Shown: positions 26,224-35,065 of the stretch, piece after piece | Position numbering within the stretch: position 1 is the stretch's first letter | How the letters are laid out: each line of letters begins with the position of its first letter | Source: Alkaliphilus pronyensis | Lineage (GTDB): Bacteria > Bacillota > Clostridia > Peptostreptococcales > Natronincolaceae | Direction of reading: 5' to 3' | Length of the DNA stretch: 64,000 nucleotides | NCBI RefSeq assembly: GCF_009017275.1 | Contig: NZ_WBZC01000010.1 | Location: forward strand, 124,001-188,000 | Program-made: the position numbers and the translations under genes | The notes under the pieces: model-generated | What the model was told of the DNA's origin: nothing | Databases searched by the model: none | The model's input: the letters and a program-made list of their open reading frames with translations, nothing else

Positions 26224-27300
26224 TTGAAAAATATACTATTAAATTTGTTCTATGGACCAATATTATCTATAGATATTGGAAGTCACACCACTAAAATTCT
26301 TGAGGGAAAAGCTAGTGGAGGCTCTTTAAATATTGACAAGGCAATGACTATACCAACACCTACAGAAACCTATCGAGATGGTAGAATATTAGATATTGAT
26401 GAGCTTAGTAATTCAATAGGCTCTGCACTTAAAAAAGAGAATATTAAGGGTAAAAGGGTTGTTTTCTCCATAGAAAGCACCTCCATTATTACAAGAGAAA
26501 TAATTCTTCCATCTGTTAAGGCTGATGAAATAAAAGCTATGTTAGATTTTGAAATAAAGCAATATTTACCCATTGATTTAGAAAGCTATATTATTCAAAG
26601 CCGCCTTATAGAAGAAACAGTAATTGAAGGAATAAGAAAGTCTAAAATTCAAGTTGCTGCACTACCTAAGGATATAGCCAGTGAATACCATAGTCTATCT
26701 CAAAAACTGGGATTAAAGCCAATGGCACTAGATTTAAACTCAAACTCTATCCATAAGCTTGTAACCCTTAATGGAGTCATCAATAGAGAGGATTTTATAA
26801 AGGACAGGACAATTGCAATTATTGATTTAGGCTTTAGCTTTAGCAATCTAGTAATTATAAAAAATGGTATTTTCAAGTTTAACAGACTTATGAAGCTTGG
26901 GGGAGTAGAAATCGATCATAGTATTGCAAACTCATTTAATTTATCATTGAAAGAGGCTGAAGGCCTTAAAATTAAAGCTAAATCTATTAATGAAATTGCT
27001 AACAGTTATGAAGAAAGGGAGACTTTAAATTTAATAAAAATCAATGTAGATAACTGGGTAATTGAAATTGATAGACTATTTAAATATTACACTTCAAGAG
27101 AGAACAACAACACAATTAACAGCATCTACATATGTGGTGGCAGTAGTAATATTGAAGGCTTAGATACTTACCTAAGGGAGGAATTTCAAATACCAGCCCA
27201 TAAGCTAGTAGAAGTTGGGGAAATTAGTTCTGGTAAGAGCTTTATTAATATAGGCATAGAAAAATATGTAAATGCAATGGGAGCATTAATAAGGAAATAA
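26224..27300 (+). CDS. pilM: Type IV pilus assembly protein PilM
   Basis: A 358-residue actin-like (FtsA-fold) cytoplasmic ATPase. Motifs are LSIDIGSHTTKI for phosphate binding, MLDFEIKQYLPIDLESY in the 1C region, and IYICGGSSNIEGL near the C-terminus. PilM binds the cytoplasmic N-terminus of PilN and links the motors to the membrane complex. TTG 26224 is preferred to ATG 26209 because GGGAGG lies between them, correctly spaced for the TTG. Confidence 0.93.
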   Translation: MKNILLNLFYGPILSIDIGSHTTKILEGKASGGSLNIDKAMTIPTPTETYRDGRILDIDELSNSIGSALKKENIKGKRVVFSIESTSIITREIILPSVKADEIKAMLDFEIKQYLPIDLESYIIQSRLIEETVIEGIRKSKIQVAALPKDIASEYHSLSQKLGLKPMALDLNSNSIHKLVTLNGVINREDFIKDRTIAIIDLGFSFSNLVIIKNGIFKFNRLMKLGGVEIDHSIANSFNLSLKEAEGLKIKAKSINEIANSYEERETLNLIKINVDNWVIEIDRLFKYYTSRENNNTINSIYICGGSSNIEGLDTYLREEFQIPAHKLVEVGEISSGKSFINIGIEKYVNAMGALIRK

Positions 27301-27316
27301 GGGAGGCAAGATCCTG

Positions 27317-27877
27317 GTGAGAGACTTTAACTTTTTCGAAATCTATACAGAAAAATACGAAAAGCAAGATTTTAAAAGATTGTTAGTTATAGGAATAGTT
27401 ACTTTAATAGGTGGCTTGCTAGTAATATATCCATTATTTAACTTCCTCTCAATCACTAGACTAAACAATGAGGTTATGACAATGAAGGAGGTTTTAGACT
27501 CATCTAATACCTATGAAACAATAAATAGGGTAGAGAAAAAAAAGTTAGAGGTAGAAGGTTTAAGGTCAGCCTTAAAAAATTTAAATGCTGTAGATGCTGA
27601 GTTTAAAAACAAAGATACCATAGATAATCCATTAATTAAACTTATTATAACAGCTATACCAGATGGAGTTTTCTTCGAATCCATTAATATTATTGGAAAT
27701 GCAGTTCAAATAAAGGGGATAGCTAGGTCTAAAGATGAAATAGCAGCTCTAGAATATAACTTAAAGGGCAAGACATCCTTTACGGAGGTATTTATACCCA
27801 GTATAAATTTTAGTGATAATATTTATAACTTCACTTTAACTTTTAATGTAAAGGATGTGAACACCAATGAGAACTAG
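27317..27877 (+). CDS. pilN: Type IV pilus assembly protein PilN
   Basis: A 186-residue bitopic membrane protein: a short cytoplasmic N-terminus starting RDFNFFEIY (the PilM-binding segment), one membrane helix (about residues 24-45), a coiled coil, and a small ferredoxin-like fold (LIKLIITAIPDGVFFESINI). It starts at GTG with GGGAGG 10 bases upstream. It overlaps the next gene by 11 bases, in keeping with a PilN-PilO pair. Confidence 0.88.
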   Translation: MRDFNFFEIYTEKYEKQDFKRLLVIGIVTLIGGLLVIYPLFNFLSITRLNNEVMTMKEVLDSSNTYETINRVEKKKLEVEGLRSALKNLNAVDAEFKNKDTIDNPLIKLIITAIPDGVFFESINIIGNAVQIKGIARSKDEIAALEYNLKGKTSFTEVFIPSINFSDNIYNFTLTFNVKDVNTNEN

Positions 27878-29204
27878 TAAAAGAGAAAAAGTTCTAGTAA
27901 TGGCTCTAGTTTTCGTAATCTTTTTATTTGGATATAATAGATTAGTCATATTAGGACAAGGTGCTAAGCTTGATGAATTAAGATCAGAACATGCAATACA
28001 TCAGGAAGATATTATTATGCTTAATAGTATTGCTGAGTCAGAATTAGAATATGACACTATGCTTTCAGAATTAGCCCAAAAAAGTGATGCTTTGACTAAA
28101 AACTACTTTAATACCATCAAGCAGGAGGAAATCATTTTATTGATTAATGATTTTGTAGAAAAATCTAATTTATCTACTATAAATATGAATTTTACACCTA
28201 TTAATAAGGAAATTATTGAAGAGATTCCACTTGATTTAATGGAGGTTCATATAGCATATGAAGCTGGGTTTTTATCCTTATTAGATTTTATTGAAGAGAT
28301 TAATAAACATGATAAAAAAATTATTATAAAGAACTTAACCATTACTTCTGAAAAAGATGGATATTTAAGGGGAGATATTGCTTTATCCTTTTATGGCTTA
28401 CCTAACTCATTGAATGACATCTTAACAAGCTTTAATTATTCTTCAAATGAAAGCACTTATACATTTAATCCTTTTCAAGGGTTTGATTTAGAAAATGATA
28501 ATGATGATTCTAATTCTATAGCCATTTCAATTGGTCCAAGCCGTGTTTTATTAGAGGATTTTGAAGAGGATAGTTTCATTTTTAAAGGCTCCCATATGTC
28601 AATAAAGGGAGATGGATATATTATTAAGAGTTCAAAAGTAGGCAAGCATTCCTTAAGGCTAGAATATGATTATGAAAAACGTGATGAAAATACTGAAGCC
28701 TATTTAATACTTAATGAAAACAAATGGATTAACGAACCACCTGTTAGTATATCAATGTGGGTTTACTCCTACAACTCAGTTGATACTCCATTAAAGGGTA
28801 GGCTGACAGATAAACAGGGCAATGAATATACAATTGATTTCACTCAGGATATTAATTGGGTAGGCTGGAAAAAAGTAGAAGCAATGGCTCCCCAAGATAA
28901 AAGCCTATACCCCTTAGCACTAACAGACATTTGTTTAGATATACAAGCTGGTGAGTCAGGTGGTGGGGTTATATTACTTGACGGCTTAGAAGCTGTATAT
29001 GAAGAGGAGCAGTTGATTAACCCAATAAAGAAAGATAATACCCACTTTATACATTATGAAGTTCAACATAATGATACTTTAAATAAAATTAGCTTGAAGT
29101 TTTTCAATAATACAGAGTCAATTGAAAAAATAATGCAATTAAATGGATTAGAAAATAGTAAGGATATTCAGCCTGGTAAAATATTATTAATACCCAAGCA
29201 ATAA
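27867..29204 (+). CDS. PilO-like protein fused to a jelly-roll domain and LysM
   Basis: A 445-residue protein. Residues 1-170 look like PilO: one membrane helix (10-30), a coiled coil, and a small fold with LLIN and LLDFIEEINKHDKKIII. Residues about 225-385 resemble a galactose-binding jelly roll (LLEDFEEDSF, GKHSLRLEYDY, WVGWKKVEAMAPQ, ILLDGLEAVYE). The last 50 residues are a LysM domain (YEVQHNDTLNKISLKFF...IQPGKILLIP). Normal PilO is about 200 residues, so this is a fusion that probably contacts peptidoglycan. Confidence 0.85.
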   Translation: MRTSKREKVLVMALVFVIFLFGYNRLVILGQGAKLDELRSEHAIHQEDIIMLNSIAESELEYDTMLSELAQKSDALTKNYFNTIKQEEIILLINDFVEKSNLSTINMNFTPINKEIIEEIPLDLMEVHIAYEAGFLSLLDFIEEINKHDKKIIIKNLTITSEKDGYLRGDIALSFYGLPNSLNDILTSFNYSSNESTYTFNPFQGFDLENDNDDSNSIAISIGPSRVLLEDFEEDSFIFKGSHMSIKGDGYIIKSSKVGKHSLRLEYDYEKRDENTEAYLILNENKWINEPPVSISMWVYSYNSVDTPLKGRLTDKQGNEYTIDFTQDINWVGWKKVEAMAPQDKSLYPLALTDICLDIQAGESGGGVILLDGLEAVYEEEQLINPIKKDNTHFIHYEVQHNDTLNKISLKFFNNTESIEKIMQLNGLENSKDIQPGKILLIPKQ

Positions 29205-29226
29205 TTTATATAAAGGAGTGACTCCA

Positions 29227-30720
29227 ATGAAAAGGATAATAGCTATAAGTATAATACTGAATATATTGCTTGCACTAGTATTAGGTAATATAGCCTATGC
29301 CAATACAGTTTCAGATTATGAGCAGGGGAGGAATGATGGAAGTGAAATGGGGAAATTTCTAGGTGAAATCTATGGCATGGATGATTATAGTCATGGAAGA
29401 AGTAATGATTGGGAAAGGGCTCTCCCAAGTGATAAGTTTATAAAGGAATACTTTAATCTATCAAGGGAGGCTTCTGGCTATAGAACATCCTTTGTACAAA
29501 GCTTTAAGTCGGCCTTTAGAGAAGCCTATAAAAGAGGCTTTAGAGACTCCAACCTAGAAATAGGAGAGGTGGATACAGATAGCTCAGGTGTTAATGATGG
29601 TATTTTAGTAGGCTCATTAGCAGGTGAATTAGCTGGTAGACAGGACTTTTTAGATAATATAATAAGCAATTGGTCTAAAGCATTACCCTCTGAAAAGGCT
29701 ATTATTAATGACTATAACCTAAACCGTGAAATAGACTCCTATAAAAATGGTTTTATTGAGGGCTTTGAAAAGGCCTTTAAAACCTACTATATATTAGGCT
29801 TCAGAAATGCGAATTTAGAAGAAATTCTCATAGGCTTTGAAAAATCTATTGATACTGATGAATATACTAATATAAACATATTTGGAGGTACTATTTCCAC
29901 CACCGATAACATAATGACAGTAGAATTTCAAGAAGGAGGCCTTTATAGAGATAATTATATAAAGGTAGAAAAAATTGATTTAGCTGCTATTGACCCCCGA
30001 CAAATGCTATCTCCAGTAACGGACTCATACCTACTGGCAATTAAAGATGATAGTATAATACCACAGAAGCCATTTAAGCTGAGCTTTAAATACTATGGAC
30101 CTGATTCTGGGGGGATTTATCAACTGATAGAGGATAAGTGGGTGTATATGCCAAGTCTAATTGTGGATGATGAAATTTACACACAAATTGAGTCCTCAAT
30201 TTACAGAGGTGGTCGGTATGCTGTTCTCATAAAAAGGGGATATACACCATTAGAGGATATTGAACTGCATTGGGCAGAAAAGGAAATAGACTACTTTCAT
30301 AGAATGGATTATGTAAAGGGAAATGATGATAACCTATTTCAACCGGATAGTATTATGAAAAGGGGAGAGTTTATTGCTTTACTAGACAACCTTTATAATT
30401 GGTCCTTAGAAGAAGAAGTTAATTTAGATAGCTATAAGGATTCTGCAATACTTCATGAATATAAAGAAGCAGTTGAAAAGGCATTATCAAATGGGTACAT
30501 TTCTGGATATTCTGACAAAACATTAAGGGCCCATATGCCAATTTCCTATCAGGAGGTAGAATGGATACTGCAAAAAGTATTAGAAAATACAGATTTCAAA
30601 TGGAAGGAAATAGCCGAAGAGCTTGTAATAGAAAAAAATATATACTCTAAGGGTTTAACTAATAATAAAAACTTCATTACAAAGGCAGAGGCAGTCTATC
30701 TTTTATTTAAGCTGAGATAA
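29227..30720 (+). CDS. Secreted surface protein with internal duplication and SLH domain
   Basis: A 497-residue exported protein. A signal peptide (MKRIIAISIILNILLALVLG) ends near NIAYA. Residues about 30-120 and 130-205 are two copies of one module, both carrying a NDWERALPS/SNWSKALPS segment, a YNLNREIDSY-type helix and a final RGFRDSNLE/LGFRNANLE. The C-terminus has S-layer homology signatures (HWAEKEIDYFHRMDYVKGNDDNLFQPD, MKRGEFIALL), usually bound to pyruvylated wall polymer. AAAGGAGTG sets the start. I do not recognise the duplicated module. Confidence 0.8.
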   Translation: MKRIIAISIILNILLALVLGNIAYANTVSDYEQGRNDGSEMGKFLGEIYGMDDYSHGRSNDWERALPSDKFIKEYFNLSREASGYRTSFVQSFKSAFREAYKRGFRDSNLEIGEVDTDSSGVNDGILVGSLAGELAGRQDFLDNIISNWSKALPSEKAIINDYNLNREIDSYKNGFIEGFEKAFKTYYILGFRNANLEEILIGFEKSIDTDEYTNINIFGGTISTTDNIMTVEFQEGGLYRDNYIKVEKIDLAAIDPRQMLSPVTDSYLLAIKDDSIIPQKPFKLSFKYYGPDSGGIYQLIEDKWVYMPSLIVDDEIYTQIESSIYRGGRYAVLIKRGYTPLEDIELHWAEKEIDYFHRMDYVKGNDDNLFQPDSIMKRGEFIALLDNLYNWSLEEEVNLDSYKDSAILHEYKEAVEKALSNGYISGYSDKTLRAHMPISYQEVEWILQKVLENTDFKWKEIAEELVIEKNIYSKGLTNNKNFITKAEAVYLLFKLR

Positions 30721-30760
30721 TCGGCTTTGTATAGATGGCTGTGCTAAAGGAGGTAATCCA

Positions 30761-31783
30761 TTGATTAAAAATAATTTTAAGCTTTGTATAACATTAATTG
30801 TTTTACTATTGTCGGTTAATTTAGGCTTTGCTGCTTATCAGGAGGATAGCTTTAAGGCAAAGCTAATAATAAACTATGGAGAAACCGTTACACAAAGTAA
30901 TTTGGTTATTTTAGATTTAGAGGTAGTAGAGGAAAATATTAAGGATATTAGTTATGTGAAATTTTCTCTTGATAAAGAAAATTGGATTGGCTATGACAAA
31001 AAGGAAAACAAATGGAAGGATGGCTTTACAGGGAGCTATCAAAAATATTATACAGATTTTGACATTGGAGAAATAGAAGGCTTAAAGACCGTATATGTAA
31101 AAATAGTTGATAATAAAGGGCAAGACTTTTATACTAGTGGCGAAATAACCTATAGTCCAGAGGAAAACACTCCCGCCGTTAATGAAGCCACACCAGAAGT
31201 GACTACTGCTGGTAACCATAAACAATCTGGAAGCAGCTCTAATCCCTATGTTATTTCTAAAAACAATACAGCTATTACCTTAAGTACTGAAAATGTAAAG
31301 GTGATTTCCCTATCAATAGACGGAGAAGACTTTACAGAATGGAAGGCTGTATCAAATAAGAAGGAAGACATAGAGGTGGTCTTTGACGGTACTGAGGGTG
31401 AAAAGCTTGTATATGTTAGAAGCAGAAATTCTTATGGTATAGAGGGGAATATATATCAAATTCACTTTTTAATAGATAAAACTCCTCCTGATATAAGCAT
31501 AACAAGTAATTATTATAGACTGGCAGCAGCCGATGGAAGCTTAGATTTTGATTTACATTTATTTGATAGCCTCTCACCATATGTAGATTTTTATGTTGAA
31601 GTGTTAGTTAATAATGAGGTCATTAGCCAACAGGGTAAGGTTAAAATGTATATGGAGGAGGAAGCCACCATCAGTAGAGTTTCTATAAGCAATTTACCTA
31701 AAGAAGACTTTAAATTAAATATTATAGCTACCGACGAAGCAGGAAACAAAACAACAAAGGCTATTGATATAGAAAGCTATTAA
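30761..31783 (+). CDS. Secreted protein with Ig-like repeats, function unknown
   Basis: A 340-residue exported protein starting at TTG with AAAGGAGGT upstream. The signal peptide (LCITLIVLLLSVNLGFA) is cleaved near AAYQ. The rest is beta-rich with three Ig/fibronectin-like stretches: VKFSLDKENWIGYDKKENKW, ISLSIDGEDFTEWKAVSNK and the YQIHFLIDKTPPDISI pattern common in bacterial Ig-like domains. There is no LPXTG, SLH or lipobox anchor. As last gene of the pilus locus it is probably a pilus-linked surface protein. Confidence 0.75.
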   Translation: MIKNNFKLCITLIVLLLSVNLGFAAYQEDSFKAKLIINYGETVTQSNLVILDLEVVEENIKDISYVKFSLDKENWIGYDKKENKWKDGFTGSYQKYYTDFDIGEIEGLKTVYVKIVDNKGQDFYTSGEITYSPEENTPAVNEATPEVTTAGNHKQSGSSSNPYVISKNNTAITLSTENVKVISLSIDGEDFTEWKAVSNKKEDIEVVFDGTEGEKLVYVRSRNSYGIEGNIYQIHFLIDKTPPDISITSNYYRLAAADGSLDFDLHLFDSLSPYVDFYVEVLVNNEVISQQGKVKMYMEEEATISRVSISNLPKEDFKLNIIATDEAGNKTTKAIDIESY

Positions 31784-31804
31784 AGCAAAGCCAACCTTTT
31801 TTGC

Positions 31805-31840
31805 ACACCTAAGATTTAAAATCTGAGGTGTTTTCTTTTT
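31805..31840 (+). terminator. Intrinsic terminator closing the pilus locus
   Basis: ACACCT-A-AGATTT pairs with AAATCT-G-AGGTGT (one internal mismatch), followed by TTTTCTTTTT. This marks the 3' end of the pilus locus. Confidence 0.85.
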
Positions 31841-31926
31841 ATTGAGGGAGGGGTAAATAGATAAATACCTATTAATAGTGTTAATTTTAAGTTACTTTAA
31901 AATATTTAGTCCTATTTCTAAAGGTA

Positions 31927-31955
31927 TTACAAAAAGGATGTAGAATTGTTATAAT
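31927..31955 (+). promoter_or_regulatory. Possible promoter for comFB
   Basis: TATAAT at 31950-31955 is a perfect -10 box; 17 bases upstream lies a weak -35 candidate, TTACAA at 31927-31932. It is about 45 bases before the comFB start. Confidence 0.5.
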
Positions 31956-31999
31956 TATATTACTTTAGCGGAACAATTATTTAGGGGGTATAAATTCAA

Positions 32000-32266
32000 A
32001 TGAAGGTAAAAAATTATATGGAGGATGTAGTAGATAACCTCATTCCAGTATTATTAAAGGAGTTTACTAATATATGTACCTGTGAAAGATGTGTAGCAGA
32101 CATAAAGGCATTGGCTTTAAATAATTTAAAACCTAAATACGTTGCTACAGTAGAGGGAGAGGTTTACACGAAGGTTAATGAATTATCAGTACAATTTGAA
32201 GCAGATTCAATTAGCGCCATTGTTGATGCCATTAACAAGGTAACGAAAAGCCCAAGGCATTTTTAA
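32000..32266 (+). CDS. comFB: Late competence development ComFB family protein
   Basis: An 88-residue protein of the ComFB family: N-terminal NYMEDVVDNLIPVLLKEF, the metal-type CTCERC pair, and DIKALALNNLKPKYV. In B. subtilis comFB lies in the comF operon without a clear role; cyanobacterial homologues have been reported to bind cyclic dinucleotides and affect pilus-based motility and competence. Here it stands alone 200 bases after the pilus locus, with its own probable promoter, so a regulatory link to the pilus is a reasonable but untested idea. Confidence 0.85.
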   Translation: MKVKNYMEDVVDNLIPVLLKEFTNICTCERCVADIKALALNNLKPKYVATVEGEVYTKVNELSVQFEADSISAIVDAINKVTKSPRHF

Positions 32267-32338
32267 GTAAAGCTATTCAAAGCTTTAAAAGTATGGTATG
32301 ATATTATAGGATTTTTAAGAAGGAAGGGTTTAACAGCT

Positions 32339-32794
32339 GTGGAAAAATATTTAGTTATTCATGGACCAAGCTTAAATCTATTGGGAGCAAGAGAACCACA
32401 TATTTATGGAAATTTAACCTTAGACGAGATTAATAATAAGCTATACAACGAAGCAGAAAAGTATTCTGTAGAAATGGAAATAGTTCAAAGCAATAGCGAG
32501 GGAGAAATAATAGACCTTATCCATAAGAACAGTAACATTATGGGTATAATAATTAATCCAGCAGCCTACACCCACTATAGCTATGCTATACTTGATGCAA
32601 TAAGAGCCGTAAAAACTCCTGTAGTGGAGGTTCATATTAGCAATATTCATGCTAGAGACAGCTATAGATGTAAATCAGTTACTGCTGAGGCATGCATAGG
32701 TATTATAAGTGGTTTTGGTTTTCAAAGCTACATACTTGCCTTTTATAGTCTTTTGGCTAATAATGGTAAAATAGAGTTAGGGGGAAGAATATGA
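32339..32794 (+). CDS. aroQ: Type II 3-dehydroquinate dehydratase
   Basis: A 151-residue enzyme of the shikimate pathway converting 3-dehydroquinate to 3-dehydroshikimate. Conserved parts are LNLLGAREPHIYG with the catalytic Arg and Tyr, IINPAAYTHYSYAI, VEVHISNIHARDSYR and GIISGFGFQSY. The usual NGPN motif reads HGPS here, so the active-site Asn appears to be Ser. It starts at GTG and overlaps pepQ by 4 bases (ATGA), so the pair is coupled. aroQ-pepQ-efp is the order seen in B. subtilis. Confidence 0.93.
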   Translation: MEKYLVIHGPSLNLLGAREPHIYGNLTLDEINNKLYNEAEKYSVEMEIVQSNSEGEIIDLIHKNSNIMGIIINPAAYTHYSYAILDAIRAVKTPVVEVHISNIHARDSYRCKSVTAEACIGIISGFGFQSYILAFYSLLANNGKIELGGRI

Positions 32795-33849
32795 GTAGAA
32801 TAGAAGGGATTAGAAGCTTATTAAAGGAACTTGATATCGATGGAATTTTATTATTTAAGCCTGAGAACCGCCTTTATTCATCTGGCTTCACTGGAAGCAC
32901 GGGCTATGCATTAATAACTGAAAATAGTGCTAAATTTCTTACAGATTTTCGATACCTAGAGCAGGCTAAAGAGCAGTGCCCTGACTTTGAAATAGTTGAG
33001 ATTAGTAGAGTAAAGCCTTTAACTGATGTTTTGAAGGGCTTAAGCATTAAAACACTTGGCTTTGAAGAGGATTTTGTAACCTATAGTCAGTATAATGATT
33101 TTTGCCAAAAGCTAGAGGATGTTAAATTAGTTCCATTGGATGGTGGAATTTTAAAGCTACGTTCAGTAAAATCAAAAGAGGAGCTTCAAATAATAGAAAA
33201 GGCTGCCGACATAACAGACCTTGCCTTTCAACATATATTAAACTTTATAAAGCCAGGACAAAAGGAAACTGATGTAGCCTTAGAGCTTGAGTACTATATG
33301 AAAAAAAATGGTGCCAGTAAAGTTAGCTTCGAGTCTATTGTTGCCTCGGGAAAAAGATCAGCCTTACCCCATGGTGTTGCATCTGAAAAAATAATTGAAG
33401 CTGGAGATTTAGTTACACTTGATTTTGGATGTACCTATAAAGGCTATGCCTCAGATATGACTAGAACTTTAATTATTGGAAAAGCTACTGAAAAGCAAAA
33501 AGAGATTTATAACATAGTACTGGATGCTCAAATAAAATCTTTAAATGCTGTTAAACCAGGCTTAACTGGAAAAGAGCTAGATAAAGTAGCTAGAGATTAC
33601 ATAACTGATAAGGGCTATGGTGAATATTTTGGACATGGCTTAGGCCACGGTGTTGGTCTGAATGTCCATGAATTACCCCATGTAAATCATATAGGTGATG
33701 TACCTATGGAACCAGGCATGGTACTTACTATAGAGCCAGGCATATATTTACCTAATTATGGCGGTGTAAGAATTGAGGACCTTGTTGTGGTTACAGAAAA
33801 TGGCTTTAGGGTACTATCAAAATCAACCAAAGAGCTAATAGAGCTATAG
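32791..33849 (+). CDS. Xaa-Pro aminopeptidase/dipeptidase (M24 family, PapA/PepQ-like)
   Basis: A 352-residue M24 metallopeptidase cutting peptide bonds next to proline. The N-terminal creatinase-like domain (1-125) precedes the pita-bread domain with the five metal ligands visible: Asp in LDFGC, Asp in SDMTRT, His in GHGLGHGVGL, Glu in IEPGIY and Glu in RIEDLV. It overlaps aroQ and lies 80 bases before efp, the same arrangement as the papA gene of B. subtilis. Amino- versus dipeptidase activity cannot be decided by eye. Confidence 0.92.
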   Translation: MSRIEGIRSLLKELDIDGILLFKPENRLYSSGFTGSTGYALITENSAKFLTDFRYLEQAKEQCPDFEIVEISRVKPLTDVLKGLSIKTLGFEEDFVTYSQYNDFCQKLEDVKLVPLDGGILKLRSVKSKEELQIIEKAADITDLAFQHILNFIKPGQKETDVALELEYYMKKNGASKVSFESIVASGKRSALPHGVASEKIIEAGDLVTLDFGCTYKGYASDMTRTLIIGKATEKQKEIYNIVLDAQIKSLNAVKPGLTGKELDKVARDYITDKGYGEYFGHGLGHGVGLNVHELPHVNHIGDVPMEPGMVLTIEPGIYLPNYGGVRIEDLVVVTENGFRVLSKSTKELIEL

Positions 33850-33931
33850 CTATATTAAATAGCAATTAATATATATACAACTATTGTTTATATTTAATAA
33901 CATATAAACCAATTAACTTGGAGGGATTATA

Positions 33932-34489
33932 ATGATTTCAGCAGGTGATTTTAGAAAAGGAAACACATTTGAAATGAATGGAGAACCATATGTTGTACTA
34001 GACTTCCAGCATGTAAAGCCTGGAAAAGGAGCAGCCTTTGTAAGAACAAAATATAAAAATTTAAAAACAGGCTCAATTAGAGAGGAAGCATTTAACCCAA
34101 GTGATAAATTCCCAAGGGCACATATTGAGACAAAGGAAATGCAGTATCTATATAATGATGGAGAGCTATATTATTTTATGGACAATGAAACCTATGAGCA
34201 AATTCCATTGACCTTTGCAGAAGTAGAGGATGCCATTAAATTTTTAAAGGAAAATGACAGTGCAACAATTAAGTTTTATCAAGGGAAGCCCTTTCAGGTT
34301 GATCCACCAAACTTCGTAGAACTTACAATTGTGGAAACTGAACCTGGTGTTAAAGGAGATACTGCATCAAATGTTACAAAGTCAGCAACCTTAGAAACTG
34401 GAGCTGTTATTCAGGTTCCACTGTTTATTAATGAAGGTGACATAGTCCGTGTCGATACACGTGATGGAGAATATATGTCAAGAGCATAA
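33932..34489 (+). CDS. efp: Translation elongation factor P
   Basis: A 185-residue factor that rescues ribosomes stalled at polyproline. All three beta-barrel domains are present: KOW-like N-terminus ([17 protein letters not shown]), the tip loop [10 protein letters not shown] with Lys32 as the residue that is modified in many species, and the C-terminal OB domain ending [24 protein letters not shown] precedes the ATG. No modification enzyme gene is close by. Confidence 0.96.
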   Translation: MISAGDFRKGNTFEMNGEPYVVLDFQHVKPGKGAAFVRTKYKNLKTGSIREEAFNPSDKFPRAHIETKEMQYLYNDGELYYFMDNETYEQIPLTFAEVEDAIKFLKENDSATIKFYQGKPFQVDPPNFVELTIVETEPGVKGDTASNVTKSATLETGAVIQVPLFINEGDIVRVDTRDGEYMSRA

Positions 34490-34541
34490 AAACTATGTTT
34501 CAAAGTAATACTAAATAAACATAAGAATAAGGAGGAACAAA

Positions 34542-35003
34542 ATGGAGTACTTATATGAAAAGGTAGCATATTTAAAGGGTTTAGCAGATGGATTAGAGCT
34601 AAAAGGGTCATCAAAGGAGGGCAAGCTTCTACTTAGTGTGATAGACATACTTGAGGATTATGCAGATGCTATAGTAGAAATAAGCCAAGAGCAAGATGAT
34701 TTATCAGAATATGTTGAAGCATTAGATGAAGACTTAATGGACGTAGAAGATGAGCTGTTTGAAGAAGATGATTATGATGATTATGATGATTATGATGATG
34801 ATGAAGATGATGTAGAATTTGCTGAAGTAGAGTGTCCATATTGTGGTGATGAGTTATATGTGGATGAAGACTTATTGGAAGAGGAAGAAGTTGAGGTGGC
34901 ATGTCCTAAGTGTAATAGAACTATAACAGTTATAGAGGATATTGAATTAGACCACTGTCATGATGATTGCTGTGGACATCACAATCATGAGGATGAAGAA
35001 TAG
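34542..35003 (+). CDS. CD1247-type protein with acidic linker and Cys/His-rich tail
   Basis: A 153-residue protein I match to the clostridial CD1247 N-terminal domain family (YLYEKVAYLKGLADGLEL, residues 3-20). The middle is extremely acidic with DDYDDYDDYDD, encoded by three perfect 9-base GATGATTAT repeats. Then comes a zinc ribbon (CPYC near residue 99, CPKC near 124) and a tail of HCHDDCCGHHNHEDEE that looks like a metal-binding cluster. Function is unknown. AAGGAGGAAC precedes the ATG. Confidence 0.8.
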   Translation: MEYLYEKVAYLKGLADGLELKGSSKEGKLLLSVIDILEDYADAIVEISQEQDDLSEYVEALDEDLMDVEDELFEEDDYDDYDDYDDDEDDVEFAEVECPYCGDELYVDEDLLEEEEVEVACPKCNRTITVIEDIELDHCHDDCCGHHNHEDEE

Positions 35004-35023
35004 TAACGGCATATAAGAAAAAA

Positions 35024-35065
35024 ACTAAGTCAATGATTTTTAATCATTGTCTTAGTTTTTTTTTT
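35024..35065 (+). terminator. Strong intrinsic terminator before the spoIIIA operon
   Basis: ACTAAG-T-CAATGATT pairs with AATCATTG-T-CTTAGT around a TTT loop and is followed by a long T-tract. It insulates the spoIIIA operon from the efp-region genes. Confidence 0.9.

Noticed and set aside
34669-34902. His-rich reverse-strand frame
   Set aside because: It is the complement of the GAT-rich acidic stretch of the CD1247-type gene and has no ribosome site.
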